64,000 nt of DNA, from positions 930,001-994,000 of the forward strand of contig JAYXKI010000009.1 of assembly GCA_037892935.1 (NCBI GenBank), given 5' to 3'. This document shows, piece by piece, positions 47,348 through 59,606 of the stretch. Origin of the DNA: Phlebopus portentosus (taxonomy: Eukaryota; Basidiomycota; Agaricomycetes; Boletales; Boletinellaceae). The notes under the pieces were generated by a model. That model did no database searches. It was not told the origin of the DNA and was given only the letters and a program-made list of their open reading frames with translations. Made by a program: the position numbers and the translations under genes. Each line of letters begins with the position of its first letter. Positions within the stretch are counted from its first letter, which is position 1.

Positions 47348-49695
47348 TCATTCTCCAGTGGTTCCAGCGATGACGCTTCCGTGAACACCCCAGGAAACGC
47401 CCATACCAAACATGATCCACCCGATAAAGATGATTCCGATAGCAGCTGCCAGGAAAATCCATCTCAGTCCCTCGCGCCCAGGGACAGGTGACTTGAGTCG
47501 TTTTTCTTCCTGCTTCATATCTAGACCATCTATCTTGCCCATACCCTTCTTGCGGAGGAGGCGTTCAATCTCCACATCGAGCAGTCTCGGCTGAACTTGC
47601 GAGAGACGTGCCGCAGGCAACAGCGATGTGGATGAGATGACGAGCAGAGTACCAGAGACTGCGACAGAGAGGAATGCATATATCAGCCAGAGCGTTACCG
47701 CACCATCAAGAGAGTCGCTAGGAGTATCATCCTGGAGTTTTCCAGCCGCCGTGGTTATAATAACGATGGACGCTTGCACGACAGATTCTTTCAATCACAT
47801 AAAGTAAGCATCAAAAAGACGTCGCTGGTAACGCGAAATGCATACTTTTGATGGCGAACGCAGTAGCGAACCACTGAGGATCCGCGATAACACTCCGAAC
47901 AATCTCAACTTGAGGCGCTGGAGTAACACACTGAAAATGTCCATCAGTATTGCTGGCCGGTACACAATTCCAAAAGCACGTTACCTGGGACATGGCATAG
48001 AAGATGTATGCAGCAACTATGTGACTTATTTAGCATCCGCTGTTAAATTCAACAGTGACGACTTACCAAAAGTCGGAACAGTATGCGAAAACTTCAAGAG
48101 CAACATAGAGATCAAGAATGTCAATCCGGATGCGAACACTGGTACATGAGCATGTAAGAAGCAAGGGGAAATCTGACGAAAGATATCGCCACGTACAGAA
48201 TGTTACTCGCTGGCCATAGACATCAATGAATATACCCAGGAAAGGAGTCAAACACGCAGGGAGTAGGAGATAGAAACTTGACACCCATCCCCCGATGACG
48301 GCTCCTTTTTTCAATCTCTGCTGAGCAAATTGTCTGATCAAATATTCAAAGTCAGTTGAACTCTGTGTATCACACTGGAACTTAAGTGATACAGACGTCG
48401 AAATTGATACGAAGGACTGTACACCAGCATTCTCAAAGATTGCAAAGAGAACAACAATCCTGAAAATAGGAAAGTAGTAAGTTTCTGCATTCACAGTAAA
48501 AGATACTTGATAACAGCTCACCAGAACGTAAGTGGAAGATGTCTGATGGCCTTGATGCTGAACACGCCCCTCCGGGTATGACCCTTGAGACTTTGACCGT
48601 CAGTCTGGTCGGTCACTTCATACTTCCTGCAGAGCCACTTGTCCAAGAAGATGACGGCAATAGCGCATAAAACGGAGAATACTGCGATAATTGACGAGAT
48701 CCAGAGCGCCCATGCATACGTGCCAAGATTCGTCGCAATGACGTTTGCAGTGGATTGACCGGTGAACTGAGCAAGGTTCGCGATTCCCCTGCGTAATAAC
48801 CAGTTAATTATCGTCTAATCCCATAACATTAATCGACTTCTGCTAACCAAATGGCACCTGCATAGAATGACTATTAGACGTATGCATGTAGGCATTCCTT
48901 ACTACTCACCGATAGAGAAGGCAAATCCACCACCACGAGCAAAGTACGTCGAAAAAATCCGGTGCTGGGCATTGTCAAGAGATCCATCACCTATAGCGGC
49001 GAGTACTTTGCCAACAATGAGCAGAGGGTAGCTGTTCAGATTGTTTGTTGCTGCGCCTGCCATGACAATCGAGCCTGACAAATGGAAGCTGGCTAGGATG
49101 GCAGAAAGCAGCGGACCTCCCCACTTGTCGATGCTAAAGCCGATGGCGACGCATAGGAAGGTATTCACCTGCGATGATGATGACGGTGTGGTTAGTGGGA
49201 ATTTCGCTGAAATTCAACGAATACTGACCAGATTAGTAACGGCGACGAGAGTTGCGAACTGAGAATTGTTGATTTTCGTTTCCTTAATGATAGTGGTCTT
49301 CAAAGCCCTGGATGATCATGCTAAGTATAGATATCGAACGAGTTGGACATCTTGCATACACAATCAAGCCCTGCACAATGGATGAGGTAAAGTGAGTGTA
49401 TGAATAGTGTCGAAGCAAGTACGGACGAACATTACTCCAGTGATTTCCAACTGCGAGAAAGGTCTTAGATCAATGGATCAAGTAAATCAGTACGACAGGC
49501 TAGACACCCACAGCTGCATAAACAAGTCAAGACAAGAATCAAAATTCTCCAGCCTATGGGTAGTCTTGGCTTTCGATTACTAGCGCTGCCGACGGACTTG
49601 TCGTCGAAGCTCGAGACTTTCTCCGACGATCCTTTCTCGCCCAGCGCTGGTCTGTTAGACAGTGACTCTACTCCTGAGTGACTGAGCGTGGCCAT
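47348..49695 (-). CDS. MFS transporter, MFSD1-like (lysosomal/vacuolar type)
   Basis: Major facilitator superfamily protein, about 590 residues in many small exons. The start is the ATG at 49695 (MATLSHSGVESLSNRPALGE), followed by a Ser-rich cytosolic tail and the first helix around WRILILVLTCL. Visible membrane blocks include TFLCVAIGFSIDKWGGPLLS (helix 2 and the loop with an acidic residue, as in MFS motif A), YPLLIVGKVLAAIGDGSLDN, FARGGGFAFSIG, FWIVVLFAIFENAGVQSF, GGWVSSFYLLLPACLTPFLG, SLDGAVTLWLIYAFLSVAVS and a final GLRWIFLAAAIGIIFIGWIM near the C-terminus. Among MFS families the pattern fits MFSD1-like carriers, whose animal member exports dipeptides from lysosomes; the fungal substrate is unknown. 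Stop at 47348-47350. Confidence 0.78.
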
Positions 49696-50896
49696 AGCTT
49701 CAGGTAAGGAAGAATGAAGACGCAGCGCACCCGTACCTCGTGCTGCTAAGTGGCGTTTTATAAGTCTGTTGCTGCCTATTATTAGTACGGATAGACTTCG
49801 CGCAGATGTGAAATACAGAGTGTTCGGCAGAAGCCAAGGCACACAGGCAAATGTTTGTGCAAGATTCTCATTACTAGTTGAGGCAAGTCGAAGCAGGTCG
49901 TGTCAAACAACGGCATAGAACAGTAATCAGATACGCAGGACCCACGTGCAATCTTATCAGATGAAGCACCCCGTGGAGAAGAACGCAGCGTTCTTGATAC
50001 CACAAAGAGAGGGGAATGTTGCAGTTCATCTCACGAGCGCGGGAGATTCAAACCCAGTACAGCGTAAAATATGAGCTAACTTGAGGTTTGCTCGTCAGCC
50101 TCCACGGACAAAAAGGCAGGATATGGCAATTTGCGGTGCTTATCGGAAATATAGTAAAGGCCCTCGATATTCGGAGACGTCACTGGTATCTGATATCCAC
50201 TTATCACTGGGCCGATAAAGCGCGGCTAATTTTACCACGGAAATTGTCCTTCCTCACACATCGGGTGTCCGTTAATCTGTTCACCTATAGGAAGATGTAT
50301 ATACATGTCTTCCAGGCCGGCTTGTACTCTCTGAATCCTATTATTTTAATCAGCACTGCTTGGCCCCGTTATAATACAGGGGAAGCCTTGCCAAGCCAGA
50401 AGTGTGGATCGAGGGACAGCGCGCGCGCGGCAACCTGCCATAGTCGACGCTTCCAGGATGATCTGGAGGTCGTGTGCCCTGCAACCTACACTTTAGCTCC
50501 GCACTGGCCGTTCCTCCAGGATCAAGCATGCTAGACGGAACAGAAAGGCCTGGATTTCAGTCGAGCGGCTCGAATTTTAGCCGCACTTACGATCAAACCT
50601 ACAAAAGACATCTGGCCACGAGGTCATGCCTCCCGGACTTATGAGCAGACCTCTTCGAACGGTGTGCGTAGCGCATGCGCAGAGGAAGGATACCCTCCGG
50701 TATGGACGAAGTTCGTTCAAGTTACTTTTACGAACGTAACGTGATGACTCGAAACGGAAATTCGCATTCATGTGGTTCTCCCATCGTTCCGGCGGCGGCA
50801 CGTGCACTTCCCCGCGGGATTCCTTGCAACGAATCGGAACGACTGACGACCACTATCACCTCTCTTCATCCTCGACCATCTTCAGCACGCTAAATC
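49696..50896. other. Divergent intergenic region, MFS transporter / malate dehydrogenase
   Basis: About 1.2 kb between two divergent start codons. No gene is supported. A GCGCGCGCGG stretch lies near 50419-50428. A GGGTTTGAATC sequence on the minus strand near 50047-50057 resembles a tRNA B box but lacks a properly spaced A box. Confidence 0.5.
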
Positions 50897-52403
50897 ATGA
50901 CGAAGGCTGTCGTACTCGGTGCTGCAGGTGAGCGGAGGAAAGAATGATGCTGTTCGCGAACACCACGTTGACGAATCAATACAGGTGGCATTGGCCAACC
51001 GTTGTCGTTATTGCTCAAGACAAGCCCACTGATCTCTGAGGTGATTGCATATACTGCTCTTTCGCTTTACATATGTTAACAAAGAGAGGGAAATATGATA
51101 GCTGAGCCTTTATGATATCGTTAACACTCCCGGTGTTGCTGCCGACCTGTCTCATATCGACACTCCTGCCAAAGTAGAGGGTTACCTACCCCCGGATGAT
51201 GGCCTCGGAAAGGCTCTCAAGGGTGCAGACATCGTCGTTATTCCGGCAGGTGTCCCGAGGAAGCCCGGCGTAAGTACGCTTTAATATCTGGGTATAAAAA
51301 TGTGTCTCAACAATCGCGATCCCAATAGATGACAAGGTGCGTCTAAGGTGGATATATGCGCTTCGAATCGATGCTGATCGATTGTGGCACAGAGATGATC
51401 TCTTCAAGGTAAACTCAGAGAGTCGTGCGTTATACCAATTTTTTTGCTAACGGGCAGCAGATCAACGCGGGCATCGTCCGCGACCTTGCAACTGGTATCG
51501 CTAAGGTCGCACCAAAAGCTTTCGTTCTGGTTATCTCCAATCCCGTCAATTCCACCGTTCCGATTGTTGCCGAAGTCTTCAAGCAACATAACGTATTCGA
51601 CCCGAAGAGGTAAGTATCTTTTGAAACCCAATCCGTGTTCTCGTGACCAATCAGTGCCCAGGATTTTCGGTGTGACGACGTTGGACGTCGTTCGTGCTTC
51701 GACCTTCGTTGCCGAAAAAATCGGAGACTTATCCGTGGCACCTGCTGTATCGATCCCTGTTGTAGGTGGTCACAGTGGTGTAACGGTACGTTTGTTTTTG
51801 TGCAGTTCTTGGTCCTTATATGTCACCTGACGATTACGAAGATTGTGCCATTGCTTTCGCAATCCTCTCACCCACTACCCGCCAACTTGACAGAGGATGA
51901 TATCAAGGCACTCACGAATCGCGTACAATATGGAGGCGATGAGGTCGTCAAGGCAAAAGATGGTGCAGGATCTGCGACACTTTCTATGGCGTACGCTGGG
52001 GCGGAATTTGCCGCGAAGCTCCTACGCGCAATCAAAGGGGAGAAGGGCATTGTCGCACCCACCTTCGTACATCTTACTGCGGATGAAGGCGGAAAGAAGG
52101 TCCAACAGGAAATCGAAGCTCCTCTTGACTTCTTCTCAGCTCGCGTCGAGTTAGGAGTACGTGATCCACACTTCTAAAAGAAAAGTCACTCACCGCATAC
52201 TTCTGGCTCAGGCTAGCGGCGTAGAGAAGATTCTTCCGATTGGAAAGATCTCGAGCTATGAGCAGACTCTCCTGAAGGCTGCAGTGCCGGAGCTCAAGGC
52301 CAATATCGAGAAGGTATCATCATCAGTAATTATCTGAAACTTCGCCTCCTGACGTTTTTTAATTCCATAGGGCGTCTCCTTCGTGCAAGCACCTAAGCTC
52401 TAG
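50897..52403 (+). CDS. MDH: NAD-dependent malate dehydrogenase
   Basis: Interconverts malate and oxaloacetate. About 335 residues. The protein opens [20 protein letters not shown], the Rossmann GAAGGIG nucleotide loop. [17 protein letters not shown] follows, then [19 protein letters not shown] (the mobile loop with its substrate-binding arginines), [24 protein letters not shown] (catalytic Asp), and [12 protein letters not shown] (catalytic His). The end is [11 protein letters not shown] with stop 52401-52403. There is no mitochondrial presequence before the Rossmann loop, so a cytosolic or peroxisomal enzyme is likelier; the C-terminal PKL is only near the canonical SKL-type peroxisome signal. 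The GMTRDD motif is encoded by an 8-nt exon (51329-51336) and a 16-nt exon (51393-51408). Confidence 0.95.
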
Positions 52404-52803
52404 GTCCAAAGGATCAGTAGTAGCGAAGGAGACTGGAACTATAGACGGCTTGCCCGTGAACCGTAACATTGGAAACCTAAACTTGTGTTGGCATATATTG
52501 AAAGTGTATAAACGCGAAAGTTGCAGGAATGGGTCGGTAGTAATATTCAGTCCCAGCAAAGATCGTTTCAGAACACGACTTGAAGACGGTGAGTGTTTGG
52601 ACGATGAGTCGAATTGTTTCCGCTACCGTGACATCACGATGTGATCAACACCACGTGCATGTGACTTGTCACGATCAATGTGTCTGGCCGCTACTCTACT
52701 CTGCTTGCCACTCCTTCTTTCTCACTCTAAAGCGTCTCGCTCTCTGATCGCGCCTCAGTATCCGCGAAGCCTCTATTGTGATCCATGTACTCAAACAAAT
52801 GAT
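52404..52803. other. Intergenic region
   Basis: About 400 bp between malate dehydrogenase and the next gene. A frame open from 52666 reaches the next gene's ATG in frame, but its sequence (hydrophobic MCLAATLLCLPLLLSHS) would make a signal-peptide-like leader. This is an alternative start for the next gene, judged less likely. Confidence 0.4.
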
Positions 52804-53936
52804 ATGGCGGACGAAAATGAAATCAACAACATTCATGATGTCATAAAAGGCCTGATGGGCGGACCTGCAGGCCAGGACTGCTTGGAGAAGTTTAATTTTC
52901 TTTGCCAGGAACTACAGGAGTTCTTCGAACAATACCCGAACATTGAAAAGAACGAAGAAGTGTTCGAAATAGAAAGAAATGTGAGCGGTCGCGACTCAGG
53001 TTGTTTTATGCCGCTCGTACTTATTATGTGGCCGAAAGCTCGTTGTTGCTACCCTGGCAAGTCCTGAGCCTGAAGGCTTTACTCTAATTACTCAACATTG
53101 CAGTTTATACTCCAGCACTGCATTGAATACTATCTACGTCACCTTGACGCTGATGTCCTGAAAGTCTCCTTGGAGACTTTCGATGTTCAAACAGAGTCCG
53201 ACAAAGTTGTTGTCGGAGTCCATCCTGCGGCGAACCTCTTGATAGGACTTCTGTCGGTCGCAACAGAACATATCAAGTTGTTCAAAGATGATAGCTTGTT
53301 TGGTAAGTCTATAGAATTAATAAACGCGAACAAGACTAACAAAAAGCAGCACGATATTGTAAATTCGCCACGCTGGCATGCGGCTTTGTTCCATCTCTAG
53401 ATCCTCAACCATCCCGACCTGTTCACTCTGCAAATACCCTGGAATTTCTCATGACGATCAATTTCTGCATCTCGGATATTGGCTCTGGCTGGCGGCCAAC
53501 CATTAGCACCGCGTCATCCATTTTTAGCGAAGAAGTCTTGACACCTTCCGATGAGACCGTAGACGCGGGGATGTGCGCTATAGCTGGACCCTCTGGCGAA
53601 ACTCCTGGATATCTTGCGGAAGATAAGGATGTTGACCATATAATCTCTGGCGGTCTAGGTCTCTTGGGAGGTCGACGTAAACATGCTTGCGAATCTGGCT
53701 CTGATACAAACTCTTCGCTCTCCGATCCTCCTCCTGCTCAAAACCATGAACAAGAACTCTCGCCTGCATATGATAGCTTCGAACAGCGTTCTCCGACGGA
53801 TAAGAGATCTGAGGCGAAGGAGCAGTCTGGGAAAAGGAAGAGGTCCACGACTCAGAAGAAGAACACGTCCAAAAGACAGAAGAATTCGCCGGTACAATCG
53901 AGCCCTAATAAAGAGAACATCCACCAAGACGCATAA
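52804..53936 (+). CDS. Unrecognised helical protein with basic C-terminal tail
   Basis: I do not recognise the family. Three exons: MADENEINNIHDVIKGLMGG...FEIERN, then FILQHCIEYYLRHLDADVLK...LLSVATEHIKLFKDDSLF, then ARYCKFATLACGFVPSLDPQ to the stop at 53934-53936. Junctions are GT-AG and in phase. The first ~200 residues are helical with regularly spaced hydrophobics, without a named motif. The C-terminal ~120 residues are Ser/Pro/Lys-rich, with SGKRKRSTTQKKNTSKRQKN, a likely nuclear localisation signal. A nuclear regulatory role is inferred from that tail only. A longer reading from 52666 would add a hydrophobic leader that conflicts with a nuclear protein, so 52804 is preferred. Confidence 0.6.
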
Positions 53937-54417
53937 TACTTGCGCTGTACGAAACGATTGCCAACTCCTGAGATCCGCAATGCTTCTTGCATTCACCTTT
54001 TTTTCTGTTATAGTTTTATCAGACAGTTGTATTATTATAAATTGCACGTTAAACTTTCATTTCCTTTATTTGTTGAACTGCAACCTTCCAGCGACTCCTA
54101 CTCTTTTCCTTCTGTCTTTTGTATTGAATGCTGTGTATTTTCAGCATGAATGTGATGTGCCATGCGCCATGCGATGAATTGATGTGGGAACGTGGAATTT
54201 TCTTGTCGATCAAAAACTGATAAGCAGCGCTGGCTTCTTCCGCCGCCGTTTCAAAATTCGGACCAAATTAGCACCGCTTCAGCTTGACAGAGGCGCCCAC
54301 AACCGACGTAATTCAGCAATGCCGCCATCATCAGTCTCCCTCCTACCCTCATCTACCCTCCCTTTGATTATGACCGTAGGTTCCCTATGCATGTTAGTTC
54401 CTTGACTAACCTACAAG
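53937..54417. other. Intergenic region
   Basis: About 480 bp, T-rich in its left half (likely 3' UTR of the preceding gene). Nothing coding was recognised. Confidence 0.5.
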
Positions 54418-57400
54418 ATGGAAACTGATGTTCCTGGTACTGATGGTACGTCCACAACCTTCTTGGTTGACTTTCTCGGAAGTGTTTACCTGTTGCCCGA
54501 CCAAGGACCTCAAGAGCGAGATTTTGCCAATGAAGCATGGGTAGAAGATGGTAGGATGTTATCGCCGACCTCAAATGCAACGATGGACAGTGAACGGCGC
54601 AGCTTGACGAGCCCGAATCATCGTATCGTGCAGAGGCGTTGGACAGAACCGGAGGATGATCTGAGGTCGCGTGCCAGCTTGCATAGCAGGGTCGGCGGAG
54701 CAGATCTCAGTGATGCGGGTATTTCTAGTGCGTATACCATGTTAGATGTTCATGTAGAAGAGCGTGGCTGACGTTCTCGTTCTGATAGCTACGCCAAGCG
54801 AAAAGGGACAACACGCGGCCAAAGCGGGTCCCCCAGTTGCCGTTGGTGAATTCAAGGAATTCATATGGTAATTTGTATTCCGATTCGAGCAGTTTCCGGT
54901 GTTGCTGACTATTCATCCAGGGCATGCCAGGACGTTGAGAAATATGTTCGTATGATGCTATGCTTCTACTTAACTATAGACCGGCCGCTCAACTTTGATA
55001 TACAGCTCGAGAGCTTCACACATCAAGTGCAGAAGCTTGGCTCTGCCTTCGGGCTGGTCAAAGCATCCCGTGAATTGCACAACAATCTCTCACAGGTCCG
55101 GGCGTTCTTTGAGGAGAATGCGCAGACCTTGGGTGTCCTGCTGAACAAGATCAAGGCAGCGAAGAGCCCAAAGCAGGCAAAGAAGCGAAAGAAGCGACGA
55201 GGGACTACATCTGGTCGTTCCAATGGAGCATCAAGTATATCAGAGAACACGACGGATAACTTCATTGGAGCGCTAAACAAGCTTGCCAAGTCAGTGAATA
55301 GATTTTATTCAGGTATGTGTCTTTTGCAAGTAGAGATGGGCCCTGTTTTCTCAGTGGTCCTCAAGCTGTCATGGATTTTGAAGATTATAATGATGATGAG
55401 GGGAACAAGGCACTGCAAGAATTTGAAATAGAACTCAGGGTGCGTACCTTTGATGATCCGTTCGTTGCGATCTGGTAGTATCCTATTCATGCTAGGTACT
55501 CTCTGGTGGTCTTGAATTCTTCAGTAAGTCTTTGTTTCTCAGTCCTACCTCCCATTATCTGCAGCACACCAATCTCGTCTGTATTAATGCACGTGCTTAT
55601 CTACAGGTGTTGATGGAGAATCTCATGAACTACGAAGATTCGTGACTGCACGTGCTAGCTCTTTGAGAGCGCACTTGGACAATCTATCCGATGCCCTGAA
55701 TCGATTTGAAACTATCGGTAAGTCAATTTCTGTCGTCGTGTCGAGTTGATGTACTGATGATTCGCCAGGGATACCGTGCATAAGTTTTGCGCAGAAACGC
55801 TCGTCAAAGATGCTTTTGAACGCCGCAACGGTGGCAACGTTCTTTGCGGGTGTTGCAGGCAAGTCGGCCCGTTTAAACATGTTTGGCATGGCAGGATAAT
55901 AAGGATGCTGTATAGCTACGACCCTTCAATATTCCGTAGAGTTGCCGCCCTCAAAGAGAGAAGAAGCGATCAACACTCTTTGGTTCATATCCCTGGTCTT
56001 GAGCATTGGCGCTGCGATCACTGGAATGTTGGCTATGACGTGGCGGCTTGCAGTATTGTATGTGCTATTTGCCAAGTTGAATTATTATGGTTACTGACCG
56101 TAGCATTTTATTCATCGGTTTAAGCTCAAGTCCGAAACGCCATCTTCCCTGGTACATCAGATTCTGGTTCAGGTCCGGTTACTTGGTATTGCTTATTGCT
56201 TCCGTCGTCGCATTTCTTGCCGGACTTGTCATATACGTTTTCGATACGATGGTAAGAGAAAGTGATTCGCGAGGTTCTCTTATTTACCCGTATTCCCTTG
56301 TGATAGCCTATGACATCGTTTTGGGTCGTCACTGCTTGCACGATGCTTTGCGTGCTCGGATTAGCATCCGTTTCGGTTCTATTCTTGAAGGAGCGCTATT
56401 CCTTCAGTCAGGTTCGGAACGAGTTGCGAACGGATCTTAGCCCTGTCAAGTGGTCACGTATTTATGAGCATGCCGATGAAGGGTGGTGGTACTGGCTCCG
56501 ATTCCATCTATTCGAACAACTCCGGGAGAAAAGACGTATGCTCGTTAAGCAGTATTCAGATGCTGCGAACGCGAACGCGAACGCGAGCAAGTCCGTAGAG
56601 CTGAAGAATATTCTACGCTCCGTCGTTTGCCTTCCCCGATTTGGCAGAAAGATCAAACGATATAGAACCGAGGATTCTGAAATGGGACTTGATGGAGTTG
56701 TTGATGAGTCCAAAAGACCGGAACCTTGGAGAAAGAGTTCAAAGAAAACGGCAGCTATCCCGCATCGAGTGGCTCATAGTCGTTCTCACGGGGACGGATC
56801 GCGACATCAACAATCCTCGGGAGATGATGCTTTGACCCATTGGTACAACACGCAGGTGAAGCAACTCAGTCTGAGCATGTCTGCACCAGTAAATACGCGT
56901 GCTATCCATCTGCAATTCTCGCCGGATGGACATTGGTTAGTTGTGTGCTACAAATACGAATGTTGCGTCTTTGATGTGGAGGTAAGTAAACGCCCTCGAG
57001 TTCCCTAGGCATCATCGAATTAATCCTGTTTCAGAAATCCTTTGACTACCATACAACATTGCGTCATCATGCGAGGAACGCTAAACAAGTCGAATGGTCA
57101 CCGGGTGGGACGCGCCTGATCACCCGTACAAACGATTCTGTGAAAGCCTGGAGTGTTGATACTCAAGATGTGTGTCTTTTTTTTTTAATTGCCTGTCATC
57201 GGAAATGATTGATGGAGTGCCCGCGAATTTAGCAATTCCAATACGAAGAAACGATACATTTCGACGGAGTCGAGGAAATCTCTGATATACAGTGGTTGAA
57301 TGATTCTGGTCAGCTTTACTACTGAATCCTGGTCTTCATAAATGCTGATCCGGAGGTGCTTTAGAATTCCTTGCGATTGCCGATGAATCGCATTTCTTCC

Positions 57401-58913
57401 GAGTCGTGAGTCTTGGCGGCTTTCCTAGATCATCTCCGTCTCAGATCTATCCATGATATGTTACAGAACGTTTCAGTGGATCCGCCGACAAAAATTATGT
57501 ACGACCCTGAGCCCGAGAATTCCCTACTCGAGATATATTACTTGTATACACTACCAGACTCGGAGCTTGTCATGATAGTAGGCGCCAGAAACATTGAAGA
57601 TCTGGATGAAGACAAAGCCATTGATTGCATCATTGGTGAGTTTGAATTCTCGTATTTGAGCATCTCTGTTCTAAAGTCGTATTCGCTATAAGTCTACGAG
57701 ATGAAGTCAGGCGAAACTGAAAAAGCTGACACAAGAAGTCAGGCGTCTTGGGCTACTTACAGGGATTACACTGAGGGCCGAGGCATTATAAAAAGGCAAG
57801 TCTACAAGTCTGTAGGAGCATTGCATGGAAGTGCTGATATGATTGCAGACGTATCCCTCTCTTGAATGAACTGGAGAGCTTATGTTTCGGATCATGTATG
57901 GATATAGAAGCGAAACGGCGACGCATGGTGATTAGCTATTCGGACAAGGTGAGCCTTTTCCGATAATAGAAGATCAGTGGAGAGGCTCATTACTCGCGAA
58001 CGCAAGCCTCCGGAATTATGGACCATCGCACTTGAAAGCGAACGTGTTCACCTCAGCTTGGAGAAGGAGTTCATAAGGAGACTAGAGCCGAATGAGAAGC
58101 AAGACTATGAGGCAGAGTGGGGTGAGGCATTCTTGATTGGTCCATCTCAAAGTGTTGTTGCGTGTGCGGAAGATGGTCAGTAGATGACACTCCGATTTAT
58201 GTCCCGCTACTAACTTAAAATTTGGTCTTCTAGGAATGATGTACTTCTGGGACGTCGAAGGATCATCACATGAGCAATTTCATCGTCTCAAGATTATCGT
58301 TGAGGACGAGGAAGTGGAAGAGCTCCCGCTGATATCTTGGATCGGACCCCGCGCAGATAGCATTTTGCCTATGATGGCGACTGCAGGGAAGGGCTTTTCG
58401 CTGAAGATCTGGGCACCGTTGAGGCAGCCGACGCTTGACACGGATGATCAACATCACGGACCGATGGATGATGGTCTTGTGCAGGTTGCACCCTCAAGCT
58501 CGGGCGGTGCCCGGCTGATAGCGCCTTCGGTCAGTTATTTTATTTTATTATACTAGACTTCTCCTGACGATAGGTAATGTCACCTGTAGGACTCGGGGCT
58601 GGGACAGGCACAATCAAAGGGCACGCATACGCAAACGCATACACCACCGTTCCCTGCGATCGCCTTGCCTAGGACTGAGCGCTTTGAAGGAGTGCAAAAC
58701 TTTGGACCATCTCCTGCCCCGGTAATCATGGACTTCCCTTACGGAGCTCCTGCAGCGCATCTCAATCCGCCGAGCGCGGAGGAATACAGGAGCTCGCTTG
58801 ATGAGAGGAGCTCGCACTTGGCTGCTGGTAGCCAATACTGTACGTCCCCAGAATCATCGGTGAAGGATGAGGACGCTCTTGCTGGACATGACACGAGAAC
58901 TTCTAACGAATGA
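54418..58913 (+). CDS. Membrane-anchored WD40-like protein, uncharacterised
   Basis: Long multi-exon gene. The N-terminal ~110 residues are Ser/Arg-rich (METDVPGTDGTSTTFLVDFL). Next is a helical region with ENAQTLGVLLNKIKAAKSPK and a very basic KQAKKRKKRRGT patch. About four transmembrane segments follow in the middle: LLNAATVATFFAGVA, LWFISLVLSIGAAITGMLAM, GYLVLLIASVVAFLAGLVIY and VVTACTMLCVLGLASVSVLF. The C-terminal half holds degenerate WD40-type repeats: RAIHLQFSPDGHWLVVCYKY, QVEWSPGGTRLITRTNDSVK with AWSVDTQD, EEISDIQWLNDSG and MMYFWDVEGSS. The tail is Ser/Pro-rich, with stop at 58911-58913. The intron at 55859-55915 uses a GC donor (GCAG|GCAAGT) and joins in phase. No family name is known to me; a membrane-tethered beta-propeller scaffold is the structural inference. 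Confidence 0.7.
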
Positions 58914-59606
58914 ACGAATTGATCTGATGTACACGACGATTTTTGACGGACGCTATTCTATTTTTTTCTTGAAGCGTCATCTCTCGCGGCTGTTCTTTCA
59001 TGGTCTCCCCAGAACTCATGGACTCGTAATGGAATTTGCGGATTGAATTATTTCTATTTTTTTGTGTACTGGCACACCATCCCCTCAAGTTAATTATCGA
59101 CTTTTCTTACGAAGCATCTCAAACCCATCCTAATGCATCGAAACAAGATGACCATGTTGAAGATGGAATTACGTATGTAGCACTTAAGGTCAACTTTGTG
59201 CAACGGCTGGGAACTGTTATTATTAATAATGATGATGCCTCTGGGACATGATACAGGGATGAACAACTGAGTTGAAGTGATGCACGGAATGGAAGTTTTT
59301 TGGCAGCAGACATAACCTTTTGTATGTTACCGAAGCCCATCATTCGAAATGACGAAATGACTCTCTTATGGTCTTACGTGGCTTCAAAGAGACTGGGTAT
59401 ATGATTGGATATATCACGGCAGAAAGAACATGAATGCTATGCGATTAGGACTTTATCGGAAATTGCGGACTTTGGACCGAGCACGTGATTCGGAGAATAG
59501 AGAAGTCCAAAAAGAGATCGACGGGCGGGGCACCCAAGAACTTCGCGTTGAGTCAAAACGAAAGGGTCCAAGGTTCGCTTTACGTCTATCTCCAATCCAA
59601 ACCCCC
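58914..59606. other. Intergenic region, MATE-1 promoter
   Basis: About 690 bp. It includes a CACGTG box (59482-59487) in a segment that is also conserved upstream of the second MATE gene. A frame open from 59430 runs into the gene, but the second copy diverges there, so the start is set at 59607. Confidence 0.5.
59482..59487. promoter_or_regulatory. CACGTG box upstream of MATE copy 1
   Basis: Palindromic E-box 120 bp before the start codon, embedded in a CACGTGATTCGG block also found upstream of copy 2. bHLH factors bind this hexamer in fungi; the role here is inferred from conservation between the duplicates. Confidence 0.45.

Noticed and set aside
50041..50070. Minus-strand GGGTTTGAATC resembling a tRNA B box
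   Set aside because: The only A-box-like TAGCTCA lies about 25 nt away, too close for a tRNA, and no acceptor stem pairs across.
59430..59606. Longer N-terminus for MATE copy 1
   Set aside because: The upstream segment contains a CACGTG block shared with the non-coding flank of copy 2 and is not conserved as protein.
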